Source of the DNA: Teredinibacter turnerae T7901
GTDB taxonomy: Bacteria; Pseudomonadota; Gammaproteobacteria; Pseudomonadales; Cellvibrionaceae
DNA length: 64,000 nt
Assembly: GCF_000023025.1 (NCBI RefSeq)
Contig: NC_012997.1
Coordinates: 2,725,125 to 2,789,124, forward strand
Direction: 5' to 3'
Shown piece after piece: positions 1 through 9,162 of the stretch. The notes under the pieces were generated by a model that was not told the DNA's origin, searched no databases, and saw only the letters and a list, made by a program, of their open reading frames with translations. The translations under genes and the position numbers were made by a program. Positions within the stretch are counted from its first letter, which is position 1; each line of letters starts with the position of its first letter.

Positions 1-2535
1 ACTGTAGCGGACCAAGGCGTCATTTCCGTTGTCGTCCTGCGTAGGCGCCTTAAACAAAAAGGCGTACTTGGGGTCGATTTCGTCTTTGTGGGGCAACAAC
101 TCTTTTATGTACGGTGCCCGCGTTTCACGGTTCTTCGGAAACTGGCTGGCAGCCAGAAACAAGCCACTGGCACCGTCGCGCAGCACATAGTGGTCTTCCA
201 CTTTTTCACAGGCAAGCTCTGGCATATCCACCGGATCCATTTTGGGCGGAGCAGCTTCACCGTTGCGTAAGAGTTTGCGTGTATTTTTGCATTCGTCGTT
301 GGTACAACCGAAGTACTTGCCAAATCGGCCTGATTTCAATTGCATATCGCTGCCGCACTTGTCGCACTCAATCAAAGGCCCGTCGTAGCCTTTAATCTTA
401 AATACGCCCTGCTCCACCTCGTAGCCATCACAATCCGGATTGCGACCACAGATGTGAAGCTTGCGCTGCTCGTCCAGCAGGTAGCTGTCCATCGCCGTGT
501 TACAGATTTTGCAGCGGCGTTTCTGGCGCAGCTGGCGAGATTCCGCATCCTCGTCTTCATCAATATTGACAGCTTCGTCACCGGACACGAGATTCATGGT
601 GTTCTTGCAACGCTCTTTCGGCGGCAGCGCATAACCTGAACACCCGAGGAACACACCCGTACTACCTGTGCGGATCTGCATTTTGCGGCCGCAATTCCCG
701 CAATCGATATCCGTCTCAACCGGCTCGTTACGACGCATGCCAGCAGCGCTATTTTGCGCCATTTCCAGCTTCACTGTGAAATCGGCGTAAAATTCGTTGA
801 GCAGGTCGAGCCAGTCTTTATCGCCTTCGGCTACGGTATCCAGTGCGGCTTCCATATTGGCCGTAAACCCGTAATCCATCAGATCGCTGAAACTTTCAAT
901 CAATCGTTCGGTAACGATGTCACCCATCTTATTCGCATAAAATCGCTTGTTCTCAACATGAACATAACCACGATCTTGAATGGTCGAAATAATGCTTGCA
1001 TAGGTGGAAGGACGACCGATACCGCGCTTCTCCAGCTCTTTCACCAGTGCAGCTTCCGTGTAGCGCGCGGGTGGCTTAGTGAAGTGCTGTGACGCCAGAA
1101 TTTCATGCAGATCGAGCATGTCCCCCACTTTCACATCCGGCAGGAGGGTATCTTCCTCTTTGCGCGACACTGGCGGCATGACCTTCATAAAACCGTCGAA
1201 GCGAATCACGCGGCCGCGCGCGCGCAGCTCATAATCGCCTGCGGATACTTTCAGTGAGCTGGAAGTAAACTCTGCGGATGTCATCTGACACGCCACAAAC
1301 TGCTGCCAGATCAGGTTGTAAAGGCGCTCTGCGTCCCGCTCCATACCGCTTAACTGATTTGGTCGGGTGGTAACATCGGAAGGTCGTATGGCTTCGTGGG
1401 CTTCGTGGGCTTCCTGAGCGCCTTCTTTGCTCGAATACACATTCGGCGCTTTCGGCAGATAACGATCGCCATATTCTTGCTGAATAAATGTGCGACAGTT
1501 TTCGACAGCCTCTTTACTGAGATTAGTGGAGTCGGTACGCATGTAGGTGATGTAGCCCGCCTCGTAGAGACGCTGCGCCATCATCATGGTTTTTTTCACC
1601 CCGTAACCCAGACGGGTCGAGGCTGCCTGCTGCAATGTTGACGTAATAAACGGCGCAGACGGGTTGGATTTAGTTGGCTTGTCTTCGCGCTCTGTAACCT
1701 TGTACGCAGCCCCTTCAAGGGCAGATTTCGCCGCCATCGCCTGCGCTTCGTTCACAGGTTTAAACGCTTCGTCTTTAAAGCGCTTCACTTCGTACTTAGC
1801 GCGCTCGCCTTTTGAGGTATCCAGCTGCGCTTTAACTTCCCAGTACTCTTCCGGGATAAACGCACGAATTTCGCTTTCACGTTCGCTTACCAGGCGCACT
1901 GCGACCGACTGGACCCGCCCGGCAGATAACCCGCGGGCAATTTTTTCCCACAACAATGGCGAGACCATATAGCCGACAACACGATCGAGGAAACGGCGAG
2001 CCTGTTGCGCATTTACCCGGTTAATATCCAGCATGCCCGGTGACTTAAAGGCTTCCTGGATCGCATTCTTGGTAATTTCGTTAAACACCACCCGACGATA
2101 GCGGGTTGGGTCGCCGCCAATTGACTCCTGCAGGTGCCAGGCAATAGCTTCCCCTTCGCGGTCGAGATCCGTTGCGAGAAAGATATGGTCCGCCTGGTCT
2201 GCGAGTTTGCGCAACTCAGCGACCACTTTTTCTTTGCCGGGAAGAATCTCGTAGTGCGCCTGCCAATCGTTATCGGGGTCTATCCCCATGCGGTTGATCA
2301 ATTGTTCGCGGGCTTTGTTCTGCTTGTAAACTTCCTTTTCTTCCGCTGACATTTTGCGGGTGAGTGCAGCCTGCTTAGCCCGGGCTTTTGGATCGGTGGT
2401 AGTTTTAGCCGAACCACTGGTGGGGAGGTCGCGAATGTGGCCAACGCTCGACTTTACGATGTACTGGTTGCCCAGATACTTGTTAATGGTTTTCGCCTTC
2501 GCGGGCGATTCCACAATAACCAGTGATTTCCCCAT
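1..2535 (-). CDS. topA: DNA topoisomerase I (3' end beyond the window)
   Basis: Type IA topoisomerase that relaxes negative supercoils by cutting one strand through a tyrosine link. The frame starts at ATG 2535 ([20 protein letters not shown], the usual TOPRIM start) and stays open to base 1, giving 845 residues; perhaps 20-30 C-terminal residues are missing. The catalytic tyrosine is Tyr331, in [10 protein letters not shown] (codon 1543-1545). The C-terminal part carries zinc-ribbon cysteines (ECDKCGSDM near 345-370, then FGCTNDEC-type spacing). Oddity: the conserved QEAHEAIRP motif reads [10 protein letters not shown] at residues 375-384, because of a 9-bp tandem repeat. A TTGACC-17-TATATA promoter lies 77-105 bases upstream. 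The gene is divergent from the next one. Identification is secure. Confidence 0.97.
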   Translation of the reverse strand, partial: MGKSLVIVESPAKAKTINKYLGNQYIVKSSVGHIRDLPTSGSAKTTTDPKARAKQAALTRKMSAEEKEVYKQNKAREQLINRMGIDPDNDWQAHYEILPGKEKVVAELRKLADQADHIFLATDLDREGEAIAWHLQESIGGDPTRYRRVVFNEITKNAIQEAFKSPGMLDINRVNAQQARRFLDRVVGYMVSPLLWEKIARGLSAGRVQSVAVRLVSERESEIRAFIPEEYWEVKAQLDTSKGERAKYEVKRFKDEAFKPVNEAQAMAAKSALEGAAYKVTEREDKPTKSNPSAPFITSTLQQAASTRLGYGVKKTMMMAQRLYEAGYITYMRTDSTNLSKEAVENCRTFIQQEYGDRYLPKAPNVYSSKEGAQEAHEAHEAIRPSDVTTRPNQLSGMERDAERLYNLIWQQFVACQMTSAEFTSSSLKVSAGDYELRARGRVIRFDGFMKVMPPVSRKEEDTLLPDVKVGDMLDLHEILASQHFTKPPARYTEAALVKELEKRGIGRPSTYASIISTIQDRGYVHVENKRFYANKMGDIVTERLIESFSDLMDYGFTANMEAALDTVAEGDKDWLDLLNEFYADFTVKLEMAQNSAAGMRRNEPVETDIDCGNCGRKMQIRTGSTGVFLGCSGYALPPKERCKNTMNLVSGDEAVNIDEDEDAESRQLRQKRRCKICNTAMDSYLLDEQRKLHICGRNPDCDGYEVEQGVFKIKGYDGPLIECDKCGSDMQLKSGRFGKYFGCTNDECKNTRKLLRNGEAAPPKMDPVDMPELACEKVEDHYVLRDGASGLFLAASQFPKNRETRAPYIKELLPHKDEIDPKYAFLFKAPTQDDNGNDALVRYS

Positions 2536-2868
2536 AAGAGCCTTCTACACAGAATTCTTCATTGTTTAAAATATGTACATCCCACGTTGTGTGAAACACC
2601 GAAGGTGCGCATATATAAGACCTCAAGGTTATAAGGTCAAGCACTCGCTAAAGTGACGGAGCAAAAAAAAGAACCAGTATGCACCCTTAAAGCGATTTAT
2701 CATCCAACATTAAATAACAATCCCATCTATTTGTTTTAAAAAACATTTATGGCACATCACCTATCGGCGGATACTTATAAAGCGTAGTAACTGAATAATT
2801 CAAATGCCAAAAAGCAGCTAAAATAAATTTTGTTTACTTTTTGGTTATTTGTTTCAGAGTTATTGCGA
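2536..2868. other. topA / orphan-gene divergent intergenic region (333 bp)
   Basis: AT-rich non-coding stretch between the two divergent genes. It holds the topA promoter described separately. The plus-strand half (about 2700-2868) is very A/T rich and has no clear sigma70 pair that I can defend for the rightward gene. No hairpin, RNA gene or small conserved reading frame was seen. Confidence 0.6.
2612..2640 (-). promoter_or_regulatory. Candidate sigma70 promoter of topA
   Basis: On the minus strand TTGACC (2640-2635) is followed after exactly 17 bases by TATATA (2617-2612). Transcription would start near 2605, giving a 70-base leader before the topA ATG. Found by consensus match only. Confidence 0.55.
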
Positions 2869-3618
2869 ATGTGGCCGGTCTTTTTCCTTAGTCTATTCCT
2901 TGTCCTCGCGCTGGCGTCACTGATAGTTGTGAGCGCCATCAACCAATTTCAAGAGCGCAAACGCATGGTTGCTCGCAAGGTACAGCAGCTGCGATTACGC
3001 GTTACCGAGCTCGATGAGTTGGCAACAACCGTGGATTCACTGGTGGAGTCGCCTCAAATTGCCGGGCACATTAACGATGAGGCGATAGACATGGTGGAAG
3101 CCATGCTCAAACTGGACAGCGAAAACCAGGGGCTGATCGTGATTCAGCAGACACTCTTGAGCAAGCGTAGCAGCTTCGCCAGCATAGATAGAGAACGGGA
3201 GATCTATCGCCTGCGAGAGAGCGACGCAGCCATTGCCCGCACGCTCTACATGCTCAATGAAGCAGGCCGCATCTTGCGCCGCCGCCAAGCGGCCGAAAAG
3301 CTGAATCTAGCGGAAATGGAGTTTTATCTAAAAGATTTAGCCTGGGCACACATGTTGGTTGGCGTGGTAAGTACTGTAGCACAGGGGCAAAAAGTGCAGT
3401 CAAACGGAGACTACTTGCGCGCGCATGCATACTATAAACGGGCGCAGCAGGTCGCAGTGCAAACCTCATCGAACGACGAACGCAAAAATGACCTGGTTAG
3501 AGAAATTACCAACCTGATGCACAACAAAGGAAAATACCTTTCACCCCGATTTATGCCAGAATCGCAACCGTCAGAGCGCGAGAAAAACGATCACGCCGCC
3601 AGTGAGGCACCACTGTAA
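2869..3618 (+). CDS. Unrecognised membrane-anchored helical protein
   Basis: 249-residue protein of unknown function. Residues 1-25 (MWPVFFLSLFLVLALASLIV...) form one strong membrane segment. The rest is charged and mostly helical, with heptad-like Leu/Glu/Arg spacing (about residues 30-60 and 95-150), suggesting a coiled coil facing the cytoplasm. A stretch rich in Ala/Tyr/Gln (about 190-215, YLRAHAYYKRAQQVAVQ) has the look of a single TPR-like helix pair. The frame can be extended upstream to TTG 2830, adding a second hydrophobic stretch; ATG 2869 is preferred but neither start has a good Shine-Dalgarno. In pseudomonads the slot beside topA is usually held by a different small protein (DUF6586), which this does not resemble. 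The repeat element follows 35 bases after the stop. Confidence 0.75.
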   Translation: MWPVFFLSLFLVLALASLIVVSAINQFQERKRMVARKVQQLRLRVTELDELATTVDSLVESPQIAGHINDEAIDMVEAMLKLDSENQGLIVIQQTLLSKRSSFASIDREREIYRLRESDAAIARTLYMLNEAGRILRRRQAAEKLNLAEMEFYLKDLAWAHMLVGVVSTVAQGQKVQSNGDYLRAHAYYKRAQQVAVQTSSNDERKNDLVREITNLMHNKGKYLSPRFMPESQPSEREKNDHAASEAPL

Positions 3619-3653
3619 TGGCCTAACACTACGCCATGACCCAACACTAAGCC

Positions 3654-3922
3654 CTAGGGCCTGTTAAAACTAATTCAATTCGCTCTGCTGGAGCCTGTAT
3701 TTTCAGGATGAAAGGCATTTTTGGCGTTGTTTAGCGGGCTAAACGAGCGAAAAATAACGCATCAGCCTGGAAATACAGGCCCAGCCCTGCGGGTTGCGGC
3801 TAAAATCCCGCTCTCAGCGTTGTTTATCGCTCATTTGGAACAACCAAACTACGCTCCAAACGCCTTGATAGCGAAATTTTAGCCGCAACAGAATGAATCG
3901 AATTAGTGTTAACAGGCCCTAG
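3654..3922. repeat. MITE-like structured repeat element, CTAG-bounded
   Basis: A 269-bp non-coding element. Its ends are 34-bp terminal inverted repeats (3654-3687 and 3889-3922, 30 of 34 matching), each beginning CTAGGGCCTGTTA. Inside lie two long imperfect hairpins. Hairpin A spans 3691-3782: outer arms of 17 bases differ at 2 positions, with apex TTTAGCGGGCTAAA at 3730-3743. Hairpin B spans 3793-3889, with arms starting GTTGCGGCTAAAAT. The two ends carry CTAG, which fits insertion at a TA or CTAG target as known for IS630/Tc1-type elements, but no transposase is present. A transcript of either strand would fold into a cloverleaf. The right end runs into the coding frame of the next gene. 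No second copy was noticed in this window. Confidence 0.8.
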
Positions 3923-4421
3923 CAGCCAACCAGTCCAATTGCTTCGCAATAGTGCCCAAACAGCCCTCGATGGAGTCCTGCCACTGCGCTTGTCGCTCCC
4001 AACAACTTTCGGTCCAGTAAACACTGACTGCAGACTCCCGCATTTCCACCGCTCGAATGGCCGCAGGCAACTCTAACAACCAGGGCTTCAGTGCAGCCTG
4101 CAAGGCAGCATCAGGGCGGTTCGCCGCGACCCAGTCCCAATCCGCACTAAAATTGATTTCGTGCTCCAGTGACTGCCGCGCAACGCACCACTGCGGCCGC
4201 TCAACCGACTTCGGTGGTGGCGGCAACAACCGAGAATAAACAGCAATCTGATGCGGCTCGCCGTTGGCTGGATTCTGACCGATGTTCACCCGCAGCCCGC
4301 GCTTAGCAGCAAGCGAGCGCAATCGCGCCAGCCGCCGCTCTTGTTTGTTAGGCTGCATCATCATTACCGGGCCAACCACCATCGCAACTACGAATACCAA
4401 CACCAATATAATTTGCCACAT
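3909..4421 (-). CDS. Unrecognised small membrane-anchored protein, 3' end altered by repeat element
   Basis: 170 residues from ATG 4421, which has GGAG six bases upstream; the frame can be extended to 4502 but that start lacks support. Residues 2-24 (WQIILVLVFVVAMVVGPVMM) are a membrane segment, followed by a basic stretch (NKQERRLARLRSLAAKRGLR) and a soluble domain with many tryptophans (WDWVAANRPD, WTESCWERQAQWQDS). This is a typical bitopic inner-membrane protein with a cytoplasmic domain; family not recognised. The last residues, ARAC, and the TAA stop at 3909-3911 are encoded by the right terminal repeat of the 3654-3922 element. The native C-terminus has therefore probably been replaced or trimmed. 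Upstream of and divergent from the stress protein gene. Confidence 0.7.
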   Translation of the reverse strand: MWQIILVLVFVVAMVVGPVMMMQPNKQERRLARLRSLAAKRGLRVNIGQNPANGEPHQIAVYSRLLPPPPKSVERPQWCVARQSLEHEINFSADWDWVAANRPDAALQAALKPWLLELPAAIRAVEMRESAVSVYWTESCWERQAQWQDSIEGCLGTIAKQLDWLAARAC

Positions 4422-4565
4422 AGCTCGCTCCACGGGACGATACACATAACTGATGGGCTCAAGCCCGACTGGTCGCCCGAAAGCGAGATATAATATTACC
4501 AATAAGGGAATTTAAATGCCTTGTTACGCGTCTGAATAGTAAAGCGCCACTTCAACGGAGGATTT

Positions 4566-4994
4566 ATGCCCACCTATAACAACATTCTCGTCGGCCTTGA
4601 TCTGGCTGAAGACTGCACGCAGATTCTGCGCAAAGCGGCAGATATTGCCGGCTCATTTCACGCAAAACTTCATGTTGTTCATGTGGTAGAGCCACTGGCT
4701 TTCGCCTACGGGGGAGACGTGCCGCTCGACCTAACTGAAGCCCAGGGAGTGATGGAAAATCAGGCTGCTGAACGATTAGAGCGCATCATTAAGGAAGTTG
4801 GTGTATCCGTAGAAGGCCACCGGGTATGCATCGGCCAAGCGGCGGGAGAGCTGCACCGCCTGGCAGAAGAAGAGAACATGGATATGATCATCGTTGGCAG
4901 CCACAGCCGGCATGGCCTTGCCCTGCTTTTCGGCAGCATCACCAAGGGCGTGGTTCAGAACGCTTGCTGTGACGTCATGGCACTAAAAGTCTAG
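4566..4994 (+). CDS. Universal stress protein, UspA family
   Basis: 142-residue single-domain Usp protein, the normal family length. It starts NNILVGLDLAEDCTQILRKA, the usual beta-1/helix-1 pattern, and ends VGSHSRHGLALLFGSITKGVV, the region that in ATP-binding members reads G-2X-G-9X-G-S/T. Here the second glycine is serine (GSHS rather than GSHG), so nucleotide binding is uncertain. A strong ribosome site (GGAGG, 4557-4561) precedes ATG 4566. Cytoplasmic; family members are induced by growth arrest and stress. Placement next to uup and slt matches pseudomonad gene order. It converges on uup with 41 bases between them. Confidence 0.92.
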   Translation: MPTYNNILVGLDLAEDCTQILRKAADIAGSFHAKLHVVHVVEPLAFAYGGDVPLDLTEAQGVMENQAAERLERIIKEVGVSVEGHRVCIGQAAGELHRLAEEENMDMIIVGSHSRHGLALLFGSITKGVVQNACCDVMALKV

Positions 4995-5035
4995 GCTTCG
5001 TATACCCAGGCAGGCTGCACCCGCATGGATGCGGC

Positions 5036-6961
5036 CTACCCGGTGGCCATGTTCTCCAACTCTTCCCAGCGCGCATAGCGCTCGGCAAGCTGCTCCTCAA
5101 GCGCAGACAATTTCTGCAGCGCATCATTGACGGTGGCAGAATCCTGCTGGTAGAACTCCGGAACTGCAGTGGCGGCCTGCGCCTCTTCGAGCTTCGCTTC
5201 CAAGGACTCGAGCTCAGCCGGAAGCGCATCCAGCTCCCGCTGTAGTTTGTAACTCAACTTTTTTGCAGGCTTACCGGACGGCTTAACTTGCGCAGCTTGG
5301 GCCGGTGCCGCTGATTCAGTTTGAGGGGAAACTGTCGCCGTCACAGGAGTTGCCGGACTGACAACACTGCCGGATGTCTCAGGCCAGATACCGCCCTGAC
5401 GCACCCAATCGTCATAGCCCCCGACATAATCCAGCACGCGTCCATCGCCTTCAAAAGCGATGGTGCTGCTAACCACGTTGTTGAGGAACTGCCGATCGTG
5501 GCTTACGAGCAGTAAGGTTCCGGTGTAATCGACCAAAATGGTCTCGAGAAGCTCCAGTGTTTCAGCATCAAGGTCGTTCGTCGGTTCGTCCAGCACCAGA
5601 AGATTAGCGGGTTTACTAAATAACTTAGCCAGCAATATCCGGTTTCGCTCACCACCGGATAACGTCTTAATGGGCGTTCGTGCGCGCTCGCCGGTGAACA
5701 GGAAGTCCTGCAAATACGACATGATATGTCGCGGTTTACCGTTGATTTCGATGGTATCGCGGCCCTCGCTGATGTTGTCCATCGCGCTTTTTTCCAAATC
5801 CAATTGATCCCGCATTTGGTCAAAATAAGCTACGGAAACCTTTGTGCCCAATTTGATCTGACCACTTTGTGGCGTGATATCGCCGAGAATGATTTTCAGC
5901 AGAGTGCTTTTACCAATGCCGTTTGGGCCAATTAAGCCGATTTTATCGCCACGGATAATTGTCGTGCTGAAGTTCGTGAGAATCGGCTTGTCACCCCAGG
6001 CAAAGCTGACATCCAGCAACTCAGCGACTAATTTACCAGACGCTATGTCGCCCCCCTGCTCCAGACGCGCGGTTTGTAATCTATCGCGACGCTGAGCACG
6101 CTCTTCGCGCATGGCTTTTAAGGCGCGAACGCGGCCTTCGTTACGGGTGCGTCGCGCTTTGATACCCTGACGGATCCACACCTCTTCCTGGGCAAGTCGC
6201 TTGTCGAAGAGCGCATTGTGCTTTTCTTCTTCGGCAAGTTGTTGTTCGCGAAAGTTGAGAAAACTGGCGTAATCACCCTCCCAGATATGCAGGTTACCCC
6301 GATCCAGCTCCCCAATTTTGTTTGCCACCGCACGCAAAAAGGTGCGGTCGTGGGTGATAAACACCAGGGCGCCGGAAAACTGCAGCAGGTGCTGCTCCAA
6401 CCACTGAATAGCAGCGATGTCCAAATGGTTAGTCGGTTCATCCAGCAGTAGAATATCCGGTTCACAGACCAGGGCCTGAGCGAGAGCAACCCGCCTGCGC
6501 CAGCCGCCAGACAGCGCATTCAGGCGGTCATCCGCATTTAGATCCAGGCGCGTAAGAACTTGGCTGATACGCGCTTGCAAGTTCCAGCCATCCGCCGACT
6601 CGATGCGTTGCTGTATCGCTTCAAGTCCGTTCAAATCCCCGCCTTCGGCAATTAATTGCTCGTAGGCCTGCAGATCTTTCGCAACCGGCAGTCCGCCTGC
6701 CACAAAATCATAGACGCGGGTATCATCGGCTACTGGCAATTCCTGCGACAGACTCGCGATTACGACACCGTCCCCGCGCCAGCATGAGCCACCATCCATG
6801 TCCACCTGTCCCTGAATGGTTTTCAGCAAGGTGGACTTACCCACCCCGTTGCGGCCGACAATACAGATACGATCACCCTTATCGAGCTGTAACGCCAAAT
6901 TATCAAACAGTACTTGCTCGCCGTAGTGCAGCTGAGCGTTATCGATTTTCAACAGGGGCAT
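5036..6961 (-). CDS. uup: ABC-F family ATPase Uup
   Basis: 641 residues (E. coli Uup is about 635). Soluble tandem ATPase without membrane segments. First domain: Walker A GRNGVGKST at 36-44, signature LSGGW at 150-154, Walker B LLLDEPTNHLD at 171-181. Linker helices follow, with the Arg-rich stretch IKARRTRNEGRVRALKAMREERAQ (about 267-290). Second domain: Walker A GPNGIGKST at 345-353, signature LSGGERNR, Walker B LLVLDEPTNDLD. The C-terminal 90 residues (KKLSYKLQRELDALPAELESLEAKLEE...) are the coiled-coil DNA-binding tail typical of Uup and absent from EttA. Uup is linked to ribosome function and to suppression of transposon precise excision. The gene is divergent from slt. Confidence 0.95.
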   Translation of the reverse strand: MPLLKIDNAQLHYGEQVLFDNLALQLDKGDRICIVGRNGVGKSTLLKTIQGQVDMDGGSCWRGDGVVIASLSQELPVADDTRVYDFVAGGLPVAKDLQAYEQLIAEGGDLNGLEAIQQRIESADGWNLQARISQVLTRLDLNADDRLNALSGGWRRRVALAQALVCEPDILLLDEPTNHLDIAAIQWLEQHLLQFSGALVFITHDRTFLRAVANKIGELDRGNLHIWEGDYASFLNFREQQLAEEEKHNALFDKRLAQEEVWIRQGIKARRTRNEGRVRALKAMREERAQRRDRLQTARLEQGGDIASGKLVAELLDVSFAWGDKPILTNFSTTIIRGDKIGLIGPNGIGKSTLLKIILGDITPQSGQIKLGTKVSVAYFDQMRDQLDLEKSAMDNISEGRDTIEINGKPRHIMSYLQDFLFTGERARTPIKTLSGGERNRILLAKLFSKPANLLVLDEPTNDLDAETLELLETILVDYTGTLLLVSHDRQFLNNVVSSTIAFEGDGRVLDYVGGYDDWVRQGGIWPETSGSVVSPATPVTATVSPQTESAAPAQAAQVKPSGKPAKKLSYKLQRELDALPAELESLEAKLEEAQAATAVPEFYQQDSATVNDALQKLSALEEQLAERYARWEELENMATG

Positions 6962-7106
6962 GGGTTAAAAACAACCTCGAATTTCAGAGTTGGGATAAGA
7001 AAATGCAATTTATTCCATTTTCGCAGTAGCGCAGGCGGCTATTATCTACAACAATGGGTTTATTACTATGTCTTAGATAAATTTCTTGTTTTAATCGCCG
7101 TTTGAC

Positions 7107-9107
7107 ATGTCATTCAACTCAGTACTCACACTCAGGCAAAAACTACGTCAGTTTAAAGCCGCTATATATAGCAGCCTTCTATTGCTGAGCGCTGCTGCGC
7201 AAACGCTCGCGGTTCCTCTCGCGCCCGAAGAGTCAACGAAACAACTGCCACTCGCAGAGCAACGCTACCACTACGATCTGGCGAAACAAGCCATGCAGCG
7301 AGGCGACTGGGCAACACTCGACACACATCTCGGAGTGCTAGGCGACTATCCGCTGGTAGCCTATCTCGAGTATGGCAGGCTCAAACACGATATCGACAAG
7401 CTCGAGCTAACCCCAATTGTCGCATTTTTGGATACCCATCGCGGCTCATTTTTAGAAACCCGTTTACGGGAGCAGTTGCTTTATACCTTGGCAATAAATA
7501 AGCGGTGGGAAGACTTCCTCACCTTTTATGATGAAGCCAAGAGTACACGTGAACTCGACTGTTACTGGCTTTATGCACGCCTGTTTGAGCACGATAGCAG
7601 CGCGATGAGCGATATTGCAGAACTATGGCAGCAGGGTCGTTCCCACCCAAAAGCCTGCGACCCGTTATTTAACCGATGGCGCCGAGCAGGCGGGCTAACT
7701 CAAGACGTCGCGTGGAACCGGTTCGACAATGCCATGCGGGCCGGTAAACGCCGCCTCGCCCGTTACGTAATGCGCTACATGGATGCCGAAAACCGAAAAT
7801 ATGCGGAGCTGTACTATCAGGTGCATGGCTACCCATACACCATGCGCAATACTGAGCGTTTTTCAGAACACTCACTCAAGATGCAGCAGATAATTGCCTA
7901 TGGCATCCAGCGCTACGCTCGTCACAATTCGCGGGATGCACTCAAGCAATGGGAGAAGTATGAAGCTCAGCAATTGTTTCCTGAGCTTTTAGCGACACAA
8001 ACCAAGCACCGCATCGCTCGCCGCCTAATAAGCAACGGCTATTCTGCGGCCGCAGAGGCGCTTATAAGCAATTCGCCTTCGCTCCAGCAAGACCCGGTTG
8101 TCGAAGCTTTTATTCGCGATGCGCTACGCGCTCGCAACTGGGAAAAAGTCTATCACTGGATCGCTCAATTAAGTAAAGACGCTCAAGAATCTGATCGTTG
8201 GCGCTACTGGCGGGCTCGTGCTATGGAACAACTGAGTCTGGAAAACGACAGTTTTGGCGCCCCCAAACAGATATACCATGCCTTGGCGCAAGCACGCAGT
8301 TTTCATGGTTTTCTGGCCGCTGACAGGGTGAATACCCGTTACTCGCTTGAACAGGTCCCGGTTGAGCTAAGCCCATCGACACTTTTACGGGTAGAGCAGT
8401 TACCAGGATTGCGGCGCGCGAAAGAGCTTTGGCTGCGCGACAACGCTGGAGAAGCACAAGCGGAGTGGGTTTTCACCATCCGCGACCTCAGTAGCGAAGA
8501 CCTGGTAGCCGCCGGCGAGTTGGCCCGCCGCTGGGGTTGGTATAACAAAGGCATTCACGCCATGATAGCCGGCAACCTTTGGGATCACCTGAGCATTCGT
8601 TTCCCGCTCGCGTACGAAGAAGAAGTCCAGGAAGTTTCGGCACAAACCAAAGTTGACCCGGAATTCATTTTCGCTGTTGCCCGCCAGGAGAGCGCTTTTG
8701 CGGAACAGGCCCGTTCATCGGCAGGCGCCATGGGGTTGATGCAGTTGATGCCGGGCACAGCTCAGGCCACCGCCGCCAAAAACGGGATCAAGCACCAAAC
8801 TCAGGATCTTTACGACCCCCAACACAATATCAATCTCGGTGGCCACTACCTCAATCAGCTATTGAGCATGTACAACGGCAACCGCTTCCTCGCTGCGGCC
8901 GCTTATAACGCCGGTCCGCACCGAGTGGCACGCTGGCTGCGCAGTGCAGAACCCGATTTGGATTACGACATCTGGATTGAGACCATACCGTTCAAAGAGA
9001 CTCGGGGCTATGTACAGAATGTGCTCTCGTTTTCCGTTATCTACGGATACCGGTTAGGTCAGCCACGCCACCTGGTGAATGAATCAGAAGCAAAAAGCTT
9101 CTTATAG
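7107..9107 (+). CDS. slt: Soluble lytic murein transglycosylase
   Basis: 666 residues (E. coli Slt70 precursor 645). Residues 1-36 form a signal peptide (AAIYSSLLLLSAAAQTLAV). Then a long alpha-helical superhelical U/L region (about 50-480) and a C-terminal lysozyme-like domain. Catalytic Glu528 is in ARQESAF (codon 8688-8690), followed by SSAGAMGLMQLMPGTA and AYNAGPHRVARW (about 599-610), the standard family 1 transglycosylase motifs. It cleaves the MurNAc-GlcNAc bond in the periplasm to give 1,6-anhydro products, in peptidoglycan turnover. Divergent from uup across 145 bases; the next gene starts 55 bases after its stop. Confidence 0.95.
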   Translation: MSFNSVLTLRQKLRQFKAAIYSSLLLLSAAAQTLAVPLAPEESTKQLPLAEQRYHYDLAKQAMQRGDWATLDTHLGVLGDYPLVAYLEYGRLKHDIDKLELTPIVAFLDTHRGSFLETRLREQLLYTLAINKRWEDFLTFYDEAKSTRELDCYWLYARLFEHDSSAMSDIAELWQQGRSHPKACDPLFNRWRRAGGLTQDVAWNRFDNAMRAGKRRLARYVMRYMDAENRKYAELYYQVHGYPYTMRNTERFSEHSLKMQQIIAYGIQRYARHNSRDALKQWEKYEAQQLFPELLATQTKHRIARRLISNGYSAAAEALISNSPSLQQDPVVEAFIRDALRARNWEKVYHWIAQLSKDAQESDRWRYWRARAMEQLSLENDSFGAPKQIYHALAQARSFHGFLAADRVNTRYSLEQVPVELSPSTLLRVEQLPGLRRAKELWLRDNAGEAQAEWVFTIRDLSSEDLVAAGELARRWGWYNKGIHAMIAGNLWDHLSIRFPLAYEEEVQEVSAQTKVDPEFIFAVARQESAFAEQARSSAGAMGLMQLMPGTAQATAAKNGIKHQTQDLYDPQHNINLGGHYLNQLLSMYNGNRFLAAAAYNAGPHRVARWLRSAEPDLDYDIWIETIPFKETRGYVQNVLSFSVIYGYRLGQPRHLVNESEAKSFL

Positions 9108-9162
9108 TTCGAAAATTCTCAACTATATTTACTGGGAATGCCCACACCACCAGGACGTAATT

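Noticed and set aside
9079-9162. Longer start for the 193-residue CheZ-like protein
   Set aside because: It overlaps slt by 29 bases and lacks a ribosome site, while ATG 9163 has AGGA at good spacing.
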